The notes: generated by a model from the sequence alone, not told the origin. 64,000 nt of DNA from Paenibacillus sabinae T27 (GCF_000612505.1 NZ_CP004078.1:789001-853000); one strand, 5' to 3'; positions 53,069-63,053 are shown, counted from the first letter of the stretch. Translations and numbers: made by a program.

Positions 53069-53908
53069 ATGAGATTGAACGGGAAGCCATCGATAACGCC
53101 AGCAAGCGGCGCAACTTCGTTATATGCCTGCCAATACGATCAAAGGTTTTCTTACTGCGCCTATATTCCAGGCCCATCTGCCGAAACCGGCCCGGAGCGG
53201 CGCCCGCTGCTCGTCGTGATTCACGGGACGGACCGTTCCGCGCAGCGGTACAGGGACGCATTCCAGGATTTTGCCGACAGCACCGGCACCGTTGTCCTCG
53301 CTCCGCTCTTTCCGGCAGGCATCGGAGAACCGGGAGAGCTGAATTCATACAAGATGATGAAGTACCGTGATATTCGTTTCGACCGCGTATTGTTGGCGAT
53401 TATTGAAGAGTTTACGGCCCGATATGGAATTTCGCAGCGGCAATTCCTGCTGTTCGGCTTTTCCGGCGGCGGACAATTTGTTCACCGTTTCTTTTACCTT
53501 CATCCTGACCGGCTGCTGGGGGTATCGGTTGCCGCACCGGGCAACGTTACGCTGCTTGATCCCTCTATGGATTGGTTTACAGGAACCCGCGATTTTAAGG
53601 AACAATTCGGCACAGATCTCCGGATGGAGGAGATGCGCCGTGTTCCGGCCCAATTGGTCATTGGAAGCGAAGATAACAACATTCTGCCAAGCGGCAAGGA
53701 TAATCCGTTTTGGCTACCGGGCGTTGAGATTGCCGGTAATACGAGGCTGGAACGAATCCGGTCGCTGAGGGATAATTGGACATCAAATGGGATTCGCGTC
53801 CGGTATGATGAAGTTTCAGGCGCTGCCCATGAAGGCATCAAGCTGCTGTCTCCTGTGAAAGATTTTCTGGCGGAAACATTGAAGGCGAATGACAACCATC
53901 TCAAATGA
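53069..53908 (+). CDS. Alpha/beta hydrolase, esterase/depolymerase-like
   Basis: A 279-residue cytosolic alpha/beta hydrolase. The nucleophile elbow is GFSGGGQF (S near 128), the oxyanion segment is VVIHGTDRSAQRY and a late histidine is in GAAHEGIKLL; the acid is probably in IGSEDNNIL. There is no signal peptide. GGAGGAGAG precedes the ATG at 53,069; upstream frame extends into dppF and is rejected. Located at the end of the Dpp operon, it may hydrolyse an ester or amide in the imported compound. Related proteins act as PHB-depolymerase-like or feruloyl esterases. Confidence 0.8.
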   Translation: MRLNGKPSITPASGATSLYACQYDQRFSYCAYIPGPSAETGPERRPLLVVIHGTDRSAQRYRDAFQDFADSTGTVVLAPLFPAGIGEPGELNSYKMMKYRDIRFDRVLLAIIEEFTARYGISQRQFLLFGFSGGGQFVHRFFYLHPDRLLGVSVAAPGNVTLLDPSMDWFTGTRDFKEQFGTDLRMEEMRRVPAQLVIGSEDNNILPSGKDNPFWLPGVEIAGNTRLERIRSLRDNWTSNGIRVRYDEVSGAAHEGIKLLSPVKDFLAETLKANDNHLK

Positions 53909-53924
53909 AAAAGGAAGGGATTAT

Positions 53925-55034
53925 ATGCAGGTTAGAAAAGTAATCCTCAACATTCATCTGACTCTAAGCTTGTTGGCCGGGCTGTTCATTGTCGTTCTCT
54001 CCTTGACGGGCACCGTTCTCGTATTTAAAAATGAGCTTACCCAAGCCCTGTATCCGGAGCTGTTTAAAGTGACCCAAGGGGAGCGGATTTCTTATCAAGA
54101 TGCTCAAAAGTCCATTTTGTCCCAATATCCCGAAGCGCAGTTTCTGAGAATTTACACTCCTGATGAACCGGTTACAAATGGCTCGTTCCTGTTCTGGATC
54201 AATAATGACGGCGAAAGGGTGTATGTATACATGGACCCTGCCACCGGGAACATACTCGGAACGCTGGATGAGAGCGCCTTTCCCAATAAGCTAAGCGTGT
54301 TTCATCGCAATTTACTGCTGGAAAAATATCACGGGTTTGAAATTGTCGGGATCGTCGGTTTCATGTTCACGTTCATTCTCATATCGGGTCTTTACCTGTG
54401 GTGGCCGGGAATCAAAAGTATGGCGCAGGGCTTCAGACGAAGAAAGGCCACGAATCCGTATATTAAAAAGAATGACCTTCACCGGCTGATTGGAATATAT
54501 TCCATCCCTGTCCTCTTGATCATCGCATTCACCGGCGCCGTCTATCCGTTTAGCGAGAAGATATTAGGCTGGTTCGGCACAGGCTGGACGCCGCCGGCCC
54601 AGAAGCTTGCAGTTCAAGTTAAGCCTGAAGGCAGGCTGCCTGTGGACGAGCTGGTCCGGCTTGCCGAACAGACCACGCCAAGCAGCAAAGCAACCCTGAT
54701 TATTCTGCCTGCCAAACCGGAGAAGAACATTGACATTCGTCTAACCCGTTCCTATGACCCCGGAGCCGGACATACCGGAAATGTGAAGGTGTGGATGGAC
54801 CCGTACAACGGGCAGGTGCTGGAGAAATGGGACCCCAAAATCAATAACGTCTTTTACCAAACGTGGGTATTTCCTCTGCACACCGGCGCTTATGGAGGGA
54901 TCATCACCAAAGTCTTGTATTCCATCGTCGGTTTGATGCCTTCCATATTGATGTTTACCGGTATCTATATCTGGCAGTATAAAAAAAGACGGAGGAAAAA
55001 ACAGCAGGCCGAGGTTCAGCTGAACGCGTCGTAA
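53925..55034 (+). CDS. PepSY-domain membrane protein (PiuB/iron-regulated type)
   Basis: A 369-residue membrane protein with about four transmembrane segments: LTLSLLAGLFIVVLSLTGTVLVFKNELTQ (residues 11-40), IVGIVGFMFTFILISGLYLWWPG, IGIYSIPVLLIIAFTGAVYPF and the C-terminal ILMFTGIYIWQYKKRRRKK. The first segment pattern and HRNLLLEKYHG are typical of PepSY-associated TM proteins linked to iron or copper reduction. GGAAGGGA precedes the ATG at 53,925. It is 17 bases after the hydrolase gene; a shared function is uncertain. Confidence 0.85.
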   Translation: MQVRKVILNIHLTLSLLAGLFIVVLSLTGTVLVFKNELTQALYPELFKVTQGERISYQDAQKSILSQYPEAQFLRIYTPDEPVTNGSFLFWINNDGERVYVYMDPATGNILGTLDESAFPNKLSVFHRNLLLEKYHGFEIVGIVGFMFTFILISGLYLWWPGIKSMAQGFRRRKATNPYIKKNDLHRLIGIYSIPVLLIIAFTGAVYPFSEKILGWFGTGWTPPAQKLAVQVKPEGRLPVDELVRLAEQTTPSSKATLIILPAKPEKNIDIRLTRSYDPGAGHTGNVKVWMDPYNGQVLEKWDPKINNVFYQTWVFPLHTGAYGGIITKVLYSIVGLMPSILMFTGIYIWQYKKRRRKKQQAEVQLNAS

Positions 55035-55108
55035 ATAAATCATCTTCCTTAACGGTTGTAGAACCCTCTTCCTTTCAGTAAGCTGAATATATAAGGGGGA
55101 AGACTGAA

Positions 55109-55534
55109 ATGACGATACGACTGCGCGGGCACCATCTGCTCTGCCTGCTGGGATACCGCGGGATGGGATATTCCGCGGATTTTTGCGTGAACATGACGGG
55201 GATTTATGAGACCCTTCGAACGAAGCCGGATACCCGGATCGAAATTGTCACAGGAGTAGACGACATTTGCCGTGCGTATCCGCCGGACCAAGATAATCAT
55301 TGTGATGGAACTGTGCATGAACTGGACCAGGCGGTATTAACCAAGCTCGGACTTGCGCCCGGCTACCTTGGAGAGTGGCGGGAGGTGTGCGGGTACGTAG
55401 CCCGGCAGGTGGAGCCGTCCGACATCGAGAATTTATGCGTAACCTGTCCGTGGAAATCCTATGGGGTATGCCAGGAGGGCGTGCAGCTGGTCAGGGAAGG
55501 CCGGCCGCTGCCGGAGGTTAAAGCGCAGGCGTAA
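55109..55534 (+). CDS. DUF1284 cysteine-rich protein
   Basis: A 141-residue cytosolic protein beginning TIRLRGHHLLCLLGYRGMGYS, the signature of DUF1284. Cysteines at C13 and C27, C54, C70 and the C-x-x-C region NLCVTCPWKSYGVCQEG suggest a metal or iron-sulfur site. AAGGGGGAAG precedes the ATG. Biochemical function of the family is not known to me. It follows the PepSY gene by 75 bases. Confidence 0.85.
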   Translation: MTIRLRGHHLLCLLGYRGMGYSADFCVNMTGIYETLRTKPDTRIEIVTGVDDICRAYPPDQDNHCDGTVHELDQAVLTKLGLAPGYLGEWREVCGYVARQVEPSDIENLCVTCPWKSYGVCQEGVQLVREGRPLPEVKAQA

Positions 55535-55688
55535 CTACCAGTAATATCGGCCTAAGGATGCTAAATGACCGGAAAGCATGAGCAGGGCTGGGGCGGATAT
55601 CAGAGCGTTTCAGGAGGCTTATTCCCATCAAGCCACAGTCACAATCATTGAAAGCCCGCGTCAAAGGCTTTCAGAGCTTTGCTCCAAC

Positions 55689-55730
55689 AGGAAGGCACAT
55701 CGTAAAACATTTACGGGGCCTTCCTTTTTT
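55689..55730 (+). terminator. Rho-independent terminator
   Basis: An 8-bp stem, AGGAAGGC (55,689-55,696) with GCCTTCCT (55,718-55,725), encloses a 21-base loop and runs into six T residues. It separates the DUF1284 gene from the sensor kinase operon. Confidence 0.75.
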
Positions 55731-55791
55731 GTGTCCGCCTGAGATTTGTTGATGTAATTTTTCTGGATTTGGTTTAGCATATAGAGAAGAA

Positions 55792-55805
55792 CGTAAACGC
55801 TTACT
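55792..55805 (+). promoter_or_regulatory. Candidate cre site for CcpA
   Basis: CGTAAACGCTTACT matches 12 of 14 positions of the CcpA operator consensus TGWAANCGNTNWCA. It lies about 45 bases upstream of the sensor kinase start. It would give carbon catabolite repression of a sugar operon, as expected in Bacillales. Confidence 0.5.
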
Positions 55806-55850
55806 CTGGAAGCTGCACGGTTCGTTTTTATTAGAGGGTGAGGGATAGAC

Positions 55851-57590
55851 GTGAGGATTAAAACGAATACATTAGGCTTTCGGCTCATACTTCTTTTTGC
55901 CGCCATAACGATTCCTCTTCTGGCCGTGCTTTTTGCGGCGGGCTACTATGCCAAGGATGTCGTGCTCGCGCAGGTGTCCAAATCGTATCAGAATCTGGTC
56001 AACTCCAATCTTCAAATGATCGAAAAGAGTCTGGATGACATCACGACAAATATGATTGACATGGTCGATCATGACGAGAACTTCCAGAAGTTCGGGCGGC
56101 CGGGCCTTTCGGACTCCGATTATTATTTTGCCCAGATGGGGCTGATACAGCGAAACCAGGCTTATCAGGCCTATTACCATACCGTCGATATGTTCTATGC
56201 CTACTCCAAACCGAATGATGTGCTGGTCACCTCCAACATCCTCGGCTCTACGGAAAGCTATATGGACAATATCAAAAACTGGATTACCGGCTCCATTCAA
56301 CATCCCGAATCGTTGGAGAAGCTGCTGTATAAATGGTCGATCGTCCGGATCGGAGACGAGTATTTTCTGAACCGCATCCTCAGTGACGATCTCACCAACA
56401 ACGCCTATATCGGGGCCTTGATTAATGTCAATTCGTTAAAGTCTGCTCTCGGGAGTCTCAATCTGCAGGCAGGGGGAGACATCCTCTTTGTCGGCAACGA
56501 CGGAGTCGTGCTGTCCTCTCCTTCCGCATCTCTCGGGGAGGGCTTTCGGCTGCCGGCGGATAAGATGAGCAAGAACTCTTCCTTCTCGTTAACGGCGGGA
56601 CATAAGCGGCTCTTTGTCATTTCAAGCCAATCTCCTGATATTGGAATCAATATGGCGATTGTCCTCCCCAATTCCGAGCTGCTTCAGGGGCTGAATGATT
56701 TTCAGACGCTGGTGAATCTGCTGCCGCTGTTTGTCTTGCTGATTCTGCTTCTGTGTCTGTATATTTTCCGCCGGATGGTGATCCGGCCCATTCTGAAGCT
56801 GCTCAGCGCCATTCACCGGATTCGGGGCGGAGCGATGGAGACGAAGCTGCCGGATTCCAAATTGGTCGAATTTCAAAGCATCAATCACGCTTTTAACAGT
56901 ATGGTGGAGGAAATTCAATACCTGAAGATCGATGTGTACGAGGAGAGGCTGAATGCCCAGAACGCCGAGCTCAAGCATTTGCAGTCACAGATCAATCCCC
57001 ATTTTTTCCTCAACACGCTGAACATCATCTATCAACTGGCGGATTTGCAGCGGTATGAGCTCGTGAAGAAGACCGTCCGCCATTTGGTGCAGTATTTCCG
57101 GTTTATGCTGCAGTCGCAGAGAGACACGATCACGCTCAACCAGGAGCTGGAGCATATCCGCAACTATCTGGAAATTCAGAAGATGCGCTATCAGGATTCC
57201 TTTGATTTTGAGATCCGGATTCCGGATGAGTGGCTTGGCGCCTGCATTCCGCCCCTGCTCATACAGCCTTTTGTGGAGAATGCCATGATTCACGGCATGA
57301 GTCTGAGAGGAGAGACCTTTATGCTTCAGATTACGGTGAGTCCGCATGAGGACAAGGAAGGGCTGATGCGCATTGATGTGCGGGACAACGGCAAAGGCAT
57401 GCCGGATGAGAAGCTGGAGGAGCTGAACGCCCCCGAATATGCCCCGGCATCCGAGGACAAGCATATCGGGATTTGGAATGTAAAAAGGCGGATCGCGATG
57501 CGTTATGGAGAACAGGCCAGGATCGATCTCAGCCATAACGAGCCGAAGGGCCTCCGGGTGACGATGATTCTGCCGGCCGAATATTTCTGA
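55851..57590 (+). CDS. Sensor histidine kinase, YesM type
   Basis: A 579-residue membrane kinase. First transmembrane segment LILLFAAITIPLLAVLFAAGYYA (11-33), a large extracellular sensor (about 34-285), second segment LLPLFVLLILLLCLYIF, then HAMP and the His_kinase domain with the phosphorylated histidine in INPHFFLNTLNIIYQL. The ATPase domain follows with NAMIHG and DNGKGM. It starts with GTG after GAGGGTGAGGG. Cognate to the next gene. Such pairs sense extracellular sugars and control the adjacent sugar importer. Confidence 0.93.
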   Translation: MRIKTNTLGFRLILLFAAITIPLLAVLFAAGYYAKDVVLAQVSKSYQNLVNSNLQMIEKSLDDITTNMIDMVDHDENFQKFGRPGLSDSDYYFAQMGLIQRNQAYQAYYHTVDMFYAYSKPNDVLVTSNILGSTESYMDNIKNWITGSIQHPESLEKLLYKWSIVRIGDEYFLNRILSDDLTNNAYIGALINVNSLKSALGSLNLQAGGDILFVGNDGVVLSSPSASLGEGFRLPADKMSKNSSFSLTAGHKRLFVISSQSPDIGINMAIVLPNSELLQGLNDFQTLVNLLPLFVLLILLLCLYIFRRMVIRPILKLLSAIHRIRGGAMETKLPDSKLVEFQSINHAFNSMVEEIQYLKIDVYEERLNAQNAELKHLQSQINPHFFLNTLNIIYQLADLQRYELVKKTVRHLVQYFRFMLQSQRDTITLNQELEHIRNYLEIQKMRYQDSFDFEIRIPDEWLGACIPPLLIQPFVENAMIHGMSLRGETFMLQITVSPHEDKEGLMRIDVRDNGKGMPDEKLEELNAPEYAPASEDKHIGIWNVKRRIAMRYGEQARIDLSHNEPKGLRVTMILPAEYF

Positions 57591-57605
57591 AGGAGTGAGA
57601 ACATC

Positions 57606-59237
57606 ATGGAGATGCTGATTGTGGACGATGAGAAATTTGCGGTGGAAGGAATCTACCGCTGCAACGACTGGCAGGCGCTTGGAATCGACGAGGTGCATAC
57701 CGCCAATCACGCCGATGAGGCAAGGGAGATTATGCATGACCGCCGGATCGACATTCTCGTATGCGATATTGAAATGCCCGACGAAGACGGATTGTCTCTG
57801 GTCCGGTGGGTGAAAGAGTACTCGCCGCACACGGAGTCTTTGTTCCTGACCTGCCATTCGGAGTTTGATTATGCGAAGCAAGCGATCAATCTCGGAAGCT
57901 CCGATTATCTGCTCAAGCCGGTGGACGGGGAGGAATTGGCCGGAGCGGTCACCCGTATGCTGCAAGCGATCAGGGAAAAAGAGGAGAACGAGCGCTACAC
58001 CGAGATGTACCGTAAATATTATTCGTTGTGGAAAAAGCAGAAGCCGCGCCTGGTCGAACGCTTCTGGCAGGATTTGCTGTCCAGAAGGCTGCTTTCCTTC
58101 GGCGATTTTCTGGAACGCGCGCTTCAGGATGCGCAGATCGACCTGCATCCTGACGACAGGGTGCTGCCGATTCTGATCAGCATCGAGGAATGGAACAAGC
58201 CGATGGATTCCCGGAACCAGGAAATCATGGAGTATGCGGTCAAGAAGGCCGCGGAGGAGATATGGCTCGGCGGTCAGCCCGGAGAAGTCATTACAGACAA
58301 AACGGGCGTGATGTTTGCCATCGTCTATGATTCCGCTGGAGGAGAATCCGCCGCGGCAAGCGGGCCGGATTCCGGCCTGGACCGGTGGGTTCAGACAGGC
58401 AGCCGGTTCATTAACGTGTGCCGGGAGTATTTTTATTGCTCCGTAACCTGCTATGTGGGCAAATATGCCCTCCTTCAGGAATTGCCCGGTCTATGCGAGA
58501 GTCTGAAAAATATGGAGCGTGATAATATCACCCGCACGCAATCCGTTCTGCTGTATGCTCCCCAGTCGCTTCAGGCCCTGCCATCCGCCGGTCCGGGGGA
58601 GATTCATATCTCGGAATGGGCGAACTATATGCTGAATGGAGACAAAGATACGATGATCCGGCTGATTCACCGGATTGTCAGCCGGCTGGAAGCGATGCCG
58701 AATGTTCAGGGCAAGCATTTGTTGACCCTCCATCAGGATACGCTGCAGATTATCTATCATTTTCTTCAGGTTAAAGGGATCAGCGCCAATCATGTTCCGC
58801 AGTTCTCCATGTGGGCATCGGCCCAAATCCGCAGCCTGCGCCATTATATGCATTGGGCGGAGAGTCTGGTCTCCGCCGTGATGGAGGCGGCATTCGAGCC
58901 GGTTGAACGGGACGGCGTCATCCAGAAATCCATCCGCTATATCCACCATAACGTGGAGGAGGACCTCTCGCGGGAGGATGTGGCTGCGCACGTCGGCCTG
59001 AATCCCGCTTACCTGTCCCGGCTGTTCAAGAAGGAGACCGGCCAGAACCTCATCGACTTCCTGATTGAAGCCAAGATGAATCGGGCGAAGGAGCTGCTCG
59101 ATACAACCGGCATGACGGTCAGCGCCATTGCGCAGCAGGTGGGATATAGCAATTTTTCTCATTTTACGAAGATGTTCCGCAAGCAGTTTGACGTTAACCC
59201 GCACGAATACCGGAATGTCACAAAACGAATGGACTGA
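57606..59237 (+). CDS. Response regulator with AraC-type DNA-binding domain, YesN type
   Basis: A 543-residue regulator. The receiver domain carries the acidic pair in LIVDDEKFAVEG and the phospho-acceptor Asp in ILVCDIEMPDEDG, with the conserved lysine in YLLKPVDG. The middle (about 140-420) is a long linker of unknown fold, and the C-terminal two-helix-turn-helix AraC domain starts at IRYIHHNVEEDLSREDVAAHVGLNPAYLSRLFKKETGQNL. AAGGAGTGAG precedes the ATG, 15 bases after the kinase. It should activate the lpl genes. Confidence 0.93.
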   Translation: MEMLIVDDEKFAVEGIYRCNDWQALGIDEVHTANHADEAREIMHDRRIDILVCDIEMPDEDGLSLVRWVKEYSPHTESLFLTCHSEFDYAKQAINLGSSDYLLKPVDGEELAGAVTRMLQAIREKEENERYTEMYRKYYSLWKKQKPRLVERFWQDLLSRRLLSFGDFLERALQDAQIDLHPDDRVLPILISIEEWNKPMDSRNQEIMEYAVKKAAEEIWLGGQPGEVITDKTGVMFAIVYDSAGGESAAASGPDSGLDRWVQTGSRFINVCREYFYCSVTCYVGKYALLQELPGLCESLKNMERDNITRTQSVLLYAPQSLQALPSAGPGEIHISEWANYMLNGDKDTMIRLIHRIVSRLEAMPNVQGKHLLTLHQDTLQIIYHFLQVKGISANHVPQFSMWASAQIRSLRHYMHWAESLVSAVMEAAFEPVERDGVIQKSIRYIHHNVEEDLSREDVAAHVGLNPAYLSRLFKKETGQNLIDFLIEAKMNRAKELLDTTGMTVSAIAQQVGYSNFSHFTKMFRKQFDVNPHEYRNVTKRMD

Positions 59238-59311
59238 GGTTACAAAAACGGTGGGGCCTTGTCTCTGCCGAACGTATAATGAAGCCATAACAAATCAAAG
59301 AGGGTGGAGTT

Positions 59312-60274
59312 ATGGCTTCGGTAGAGGTCCTGGAAGCAAAGGCTTCCATTACGCGAAGTAAGACAAGAAAAGGAAAGCTGTGGAAGTACCGGTCCCTGAT
59401 TATTCTGGCCTTGCCCGGAATCCTGCTGATGTTAATCAACAACTATTTGCCGATGTTCGGTATTTTCCTGGCATTCAAGGATCTGAACTACACCGAAGGC
59501 ATCTGGGCCAGCAAGTGGGTAGGGCTGGACAACTTCAAGTTTCTGTTCGCTTCCAACGATGCCTGGGTGATTATCCGGCATACGATTTTTTACAATCTGG
59601 CCTTTCTGATCATCAACACCGTACTTGCGATATTGCTGGCGATCTTGCTGAACGAAGTCAAGAACAAGGTGATGTCCAAGTTCTTTCAAAGCACAGTTAT
59701 TCTGCCGAATTTCATCTCCATGGTTATTGTCGGTTATCTTGTATACGGTTTCCTCAATCCGGATCTCGGTTTCGTTAACAAGTTCATTATGGAGCCGATG
59801 GGGTGGGAGCCGGTTAACTGGTACGCAACGCCGGAGCATTGGCCTTATATTTTAACGATTGTCAACACCTGGAAAAATGTCGGCTATGCGGCCGTTGTTT
59901 ATCTGGCGGCGATTATCGGCATCGATCAGGAATATTATGAAGCCGCTGTCATTGACGGCGCGAGCAGATGGAAGCAGATGACGAATATTACGATTCCGCT
60001 TATCGCTCCGGTCATTATCATCCTGACGGTGCTGGCGATCGGCAGAATCTTCAATGCGGACTTCGGTTTGTTCTATCAGGCAACGATGGCGTCGGGCATG
60101 CTGAAGTCGACAACGGATGTTATCGACACTTATGTGTACAACGCGCTGATGGTTACGGGCGATACCGGACTGGCCTCGTCGGCAGGCTTGCTTCAGTCGG
60201 TGGTCGGCTTCATCCTGGTCGTGTCGGTGAATCTGATCGTACGTAAATTCAGCAAAGATAACGCCTTATTTTAG
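59312..60274 (+). CDS. Sugar ABC transporter permease, LplB type
   Basis: A 320-residue permease with six transmembrane segments, beginning IILALPGILLMLINNYLPMFGIFLAFKDLNY. The EAA loop reads YYEAAVIDGASRWKQMTNITIPL. GGGTGGAG precedes the ATG. It is followed by a second permease and a lipoprotein, but no ATPase; such LplABC importers in paenibacilli often share a multipurpose ATPase (MsmX type) encoded elsewhere. Confidence 0.93.
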   Translation: MASVEVLEAKASITRSKTRKGKLWKYRSLIILALPGILLMLINNYLPMFGIFLAFKDLNYTEGIWASKWVGLDNFKFLFASNDAWVIIRHTIFYNLAFLIINTVLAILLAILLNEVKNKVMSKFFQSTVILPNFISMVIVGYLVYGFLNPDLGFVNKFIMEPMGWEPVNWYATPEHWPYILTIVNTWKNVGYAAVVYLAAIIGIDQEYYEAAVIDGASRWKQMTNITIPLIAPVIIILTVLAIGRIFNADFGLFYQATMASGMLKSTTDVIDTYVYNALMVTGDTGLASSAGLLQSVVGFILVVSVNLIVRKFSKDNALF

Positions 60275-60283
60275 GAGGAAAAT

Positions 60284-61165
60284 ATGTCGACACAAAAAAG
60301 GACTCACCCGCTGATCATTGCGGTTCTGTCACTCTTCAGCCTGGCCTGCCTGATTCCGTTCTGGCTCGTGCTGATGATATCGATTGCCGATGAGAAAGAA
60401 GTATTGAAGCACGGATACAGCTTCTGGCCCCAGAAATTCAGCTTTGTCGCTTATCAATTTCTGGCGCAGGACGCCGAGAAGATTCTGAGAGCGTACGGGG
60501 TATCCATCTTCGTTACGGTGGTGGGCGTCGTCGTCAGCTTGTTCGTCACTTCGGCGATGGCGTTCTCCATGTCCCGCAAGGACTTTCCGCTAAGAGGCGC
60601 ACTCAGCATTTACATTCTGATCACGATGCTGTTCTCGGGCGGCCTGCTTCCCTGGTATCTGGTGTACACGCGATTCCTTCATGTGCAGGATACGCTGCTT
60701 GCCCTGATTATCCCCGGCCTGATCGGCGGCTTTAATGTCATCATCATGCGGACCTTCTTTACGAACAGTATTCCGCCGTCGCTGATTGACTCCGCCCAGA
60801 TTGATGGAGCGAGCGAATACAGAACCTATTTCAGCATTATTCTTCCGCTTTCGCTGCCGGTGCTTGCAACGATCGGCCTCTTTATTACCGTATCGTACTG
60901 GAACGACTGGTTCACAAGCCTGGTCTTTATCCAGAATGAGAAGCTGTTCTCTCTGCAGTATTTGCTGAACAAAACGCTGATGAATGCTTCGTTTCTCCAG
61001 AGTATCGCCAATAAGGCTTACAGCACGACGGCGCAGGTTACCCAGCCTCTGGAATCGATCCGCATGGCTATGGCTATGATTGCGATCGGACCTTTGGTGC
61101 TCGTATTCCCGTTCTTGCAAAAGTATTTTGTGAAAGGGCTTACGGTAGGGGCAGTGAAAGGCTAA
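60284..61165 (+). CDS. Sugar ABC transporter permease, LplC/YtcP type
   Basis: A 293-residue permease with six membrane segments and a conserved EAA loop (LIDSAQIDGASEYRTYFSIILPLSLP). AGGAGGAAAAT precedes the ATG, nine bases after the first permease, so the two are one unit. Confidence 0.93.
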   Translation: MSTQKRTHPLIIAVLSLFSLACLIPFWLVLMISIADEKEVLKHGYSFWPQKFSFVAYQFLAQDAEKILRAYGVSIFVTVVGVVVSLFVTSAMAFSMSRKDFPLRGALSIYILITMLFSGGLLPWYLVYTRFLHVQDTLLALIIPGLIGGFNVIIMRTFFTNSIPPSLIDSAQIDGASEYRTYFSIILPLSLPVLATIGLFITVSYWNDWFTSLVFIQNEKLFSLQYLLNKTLMNASFLQSIANKAYSTTAQVTQPLESIRMAMAMIAIGPLVLVFPFLQKYFVKGLTVGAVKG

Positions 61166-61223
61166 TACCGGGACAACCCGGATTAGTATATAGAAACATG
61201 AGACGAACTAGGGAGGCTGCAAT

Positions 61224-62801
61224 ATGAAATGGTTAAAGAAAGGTTCGGTCATTCTCTCTTCACTTATGCTGACGGTTGCTATGACGGCAACAGGGTGTTC
61301 CAGCAGCAATAACGGCAGTAACAATTCACCTCAGGCATCCAGCGGCGGAGACAGTGCAGCTGGCGGGCTCAAGCCGTATGAAGTGGTTATGGTCTTCCCC
61401 GACGCGCCGCAGAAGGATAATGAGCTGGTTCAGAACGCAATGAACGATTATCTGAAAAAGACCTATCCGGACATGAACGTGACGGTCAAGCTGAATCCGA
61501 TCGATTGGGGCGCCTGGAGCGACAAGACGAATCTGATGATGGCTTCCGGGGACAAGTTCGACCTGCTGTTTACCGCGGACTGGCTCGGATTCCAGCAGCA
61601 GGTAACCAAGGGTGCGCTGCTTCCTCTGGATGACCTGCTTGCCAAATACGGCCCGGACATCGAAGCGGTCGAAAAAAATTATCATGATCCGGCGAAGCGC
61701 GGAGGAAAGCTGTACGGCATTCATACCCATCAAGAGCTGGGCGGCGCGCAGGGCGTGTACCTTGATAAAGCGCTGGTCGACAAATACAAATTTGACCTCA
61801 GCGGATTTAAATCAGGCAATGTAGAAGCGCTTGAGCCTATGCTGAAGACGATCAAAGAGAACGAGCCCGGAATCACTCCGCTCGTTATGCCAAGCTTCCC
61901 GCTGGACGCTTACTACTCCTCCGGCACGCTTGATCAAATCGGCAACCTGGCCGCTATCAATGTGAAGGGTACGGCGGCCGATGATTTCACTGTCATTAAC
62001 ATGTACAACACTCCACGCTTTCTGGAACTGGCCAAGATGACCAACAAATGGTACAAGGCGGGATACACCAACAAGGATGCGCTGACTCCGGGTCTGGATG
62101 CCTGGAAGAAGATTCAGGCGGGTCAAGCCTTCGCTCTGGTAGGAGATATGGATATCCTGGCGAACATGGAGATCGGCTCGGTATCGAAATCGCCGAACGG
62201 CTCCCTCAAGGCCGGAAGAGATATGCTGCAGATTCCGCTTAATGTGGACAGACTGCAAACAGGTAAAATGACGGCAACAATGCAGGCTATTTCCAAAACA
62301 TCGAAGGACCCGGAACGCGCGATGATGCTGTTGAACCTGTTCTTCAAGGATAAAAATCTGCTGACCCTGTTCAACTTCGGTATTGAAGGAACACACTATG
62401 TGCTGAAAGACGGACAAGTTGCCCTGCCTGATGGCAAAACGAATAACGATGTCGGATACTACCACGATAATATGTGGCAAATCGGGAACCAAATGCTGAA
62501 CTATACCCGTGTGGGCGAAGATCCGAACAAATATAAGAACTACGAGAAGTTTAACGAAATGATCACCAAGAATCCTTCCCGGATCTTCGGATTCGTCTTT
62601 GACCCGGAACCGGTAAAGAATGAAATGATCACCATCGACAATGCCAACAAAGCATTCGTAGACGGTATCAAGTCCGGCCAGCTCGATCCGGAAGAAAATC
62701 TTCCGAAGCTGCTTGAGAAGCAAAAAGCGGCGGGCGCGGATAAAGTCATCGCCGAAGCGCAAAAGCAGCTTGACGCATGGCGCGCGGCAAACGGCAAGTA
62801 A
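61224..62801 (+). CDS. Sugar-binding lipoprotein, LplA type
   Basis: A 525-residue extracytoplasmic solute-binding protein. The signal ends in TATGC (C25) and a Ser/Asn-rich linker follows. The mature domain includes MASGDKFDLLFTADWLGF and, near the C-terminus, EKFNEMITKNPSRIFGFVFDPEPVKNE, typical of the LplA/DUF3502 group. GGGAGGCTG precedes the ATG. The ligand is probably an oligosaccharide, matching the two-component sensor upstream. Confidence 0.93.
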   Translation: MKWLKKGSVILSSLMLTVAMTATGCSSSNNGSNNSPQASSGGDSAAGGLKPYEVVMVFPDAPQKDNELVQNAMNDYLKKTYPDMNVTVKLNPIDWGAWSDKTNLMMASGDKFDLLFTADWLGFQQQVTKGALLPLDDLLAKYGPDIEAVEKNYHDPAKRGGKLYGIHTHQELGGAQGVYLDKALVDKYKFDLSGFKSGNVEALEPMLKTIKENEPGITPLVMPSFPLDAYYSSGTLDQIGNLAAINVKGTAADDFTVINMYNTPRFLELAKMTNKWYKAGYTNKDALTPGLDAWKKIQAGQAFALVGDMDILANMEIGSVSKSPNGSLKAGRDMLQIPLNVDRLQTGKMTATMQAISKTSKDPERAMMLLNLFFKDKNLLTLFNFGIEGTHYVLKDGQVALPDGKTNNDVGYYHDNMWQIGNQMLNYTRVGEDPNKYKNYEKFNEMITKNPSRIFGFVFDPEPVKNEMITIDNANKAFVDGIKSGQLDPEENLPKLLEKQKAAGADKVIAEAQKQLDAWRAANGK

Positions 62802-62826
62802 GAAGAGAAACATATGAGGATCGGAA

Positions 62827-62860
62827 AGGGCATAATCTCTAGGGATTATGCTCTTTTTTC
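62827..62860 (+). terminator. Terminator after the lpl importer
   Basis: GCATAATC (62,830-62,837) pairs perfectly with GATTATGC (62,844-62,851) and runs into CTCTTTTTT. The stretch 62,861-63,053 holds no gene and probably contains the promoter for the isomerase gene. Confidence 0.8.
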
Positions 62861-63053
62861 GTGTATTGCGAAATGGACAAATAGGGAGGGTCGGGGCTGT
62901 TTAAAAGCTGCCGGTCGGATACGGCCTGAAGGGTTTTCGCCCTGTTATAAAAGTCGTTATTGTACAAATAGAGTCTGTATCCGACATTCTCATTCATCCT
63001 TTCAGACCCTATACTGGTTAAAGAATTAACGCTAAAAGAAGGGCAGTTGATCT

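Larger units (their letters stand above)
55535..55850. promoter_or_regulatory. Control region of the YesM/YesN-Lpl operon
   Basis: No gene fits here. The region has a terminator (55,689-55,730) and then an AT-rich promoter zone with a cre-like site, both listed separately. The GTG of the sensor kinase follows a GAGGGTGAGGG site. Confidence 0.6.
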
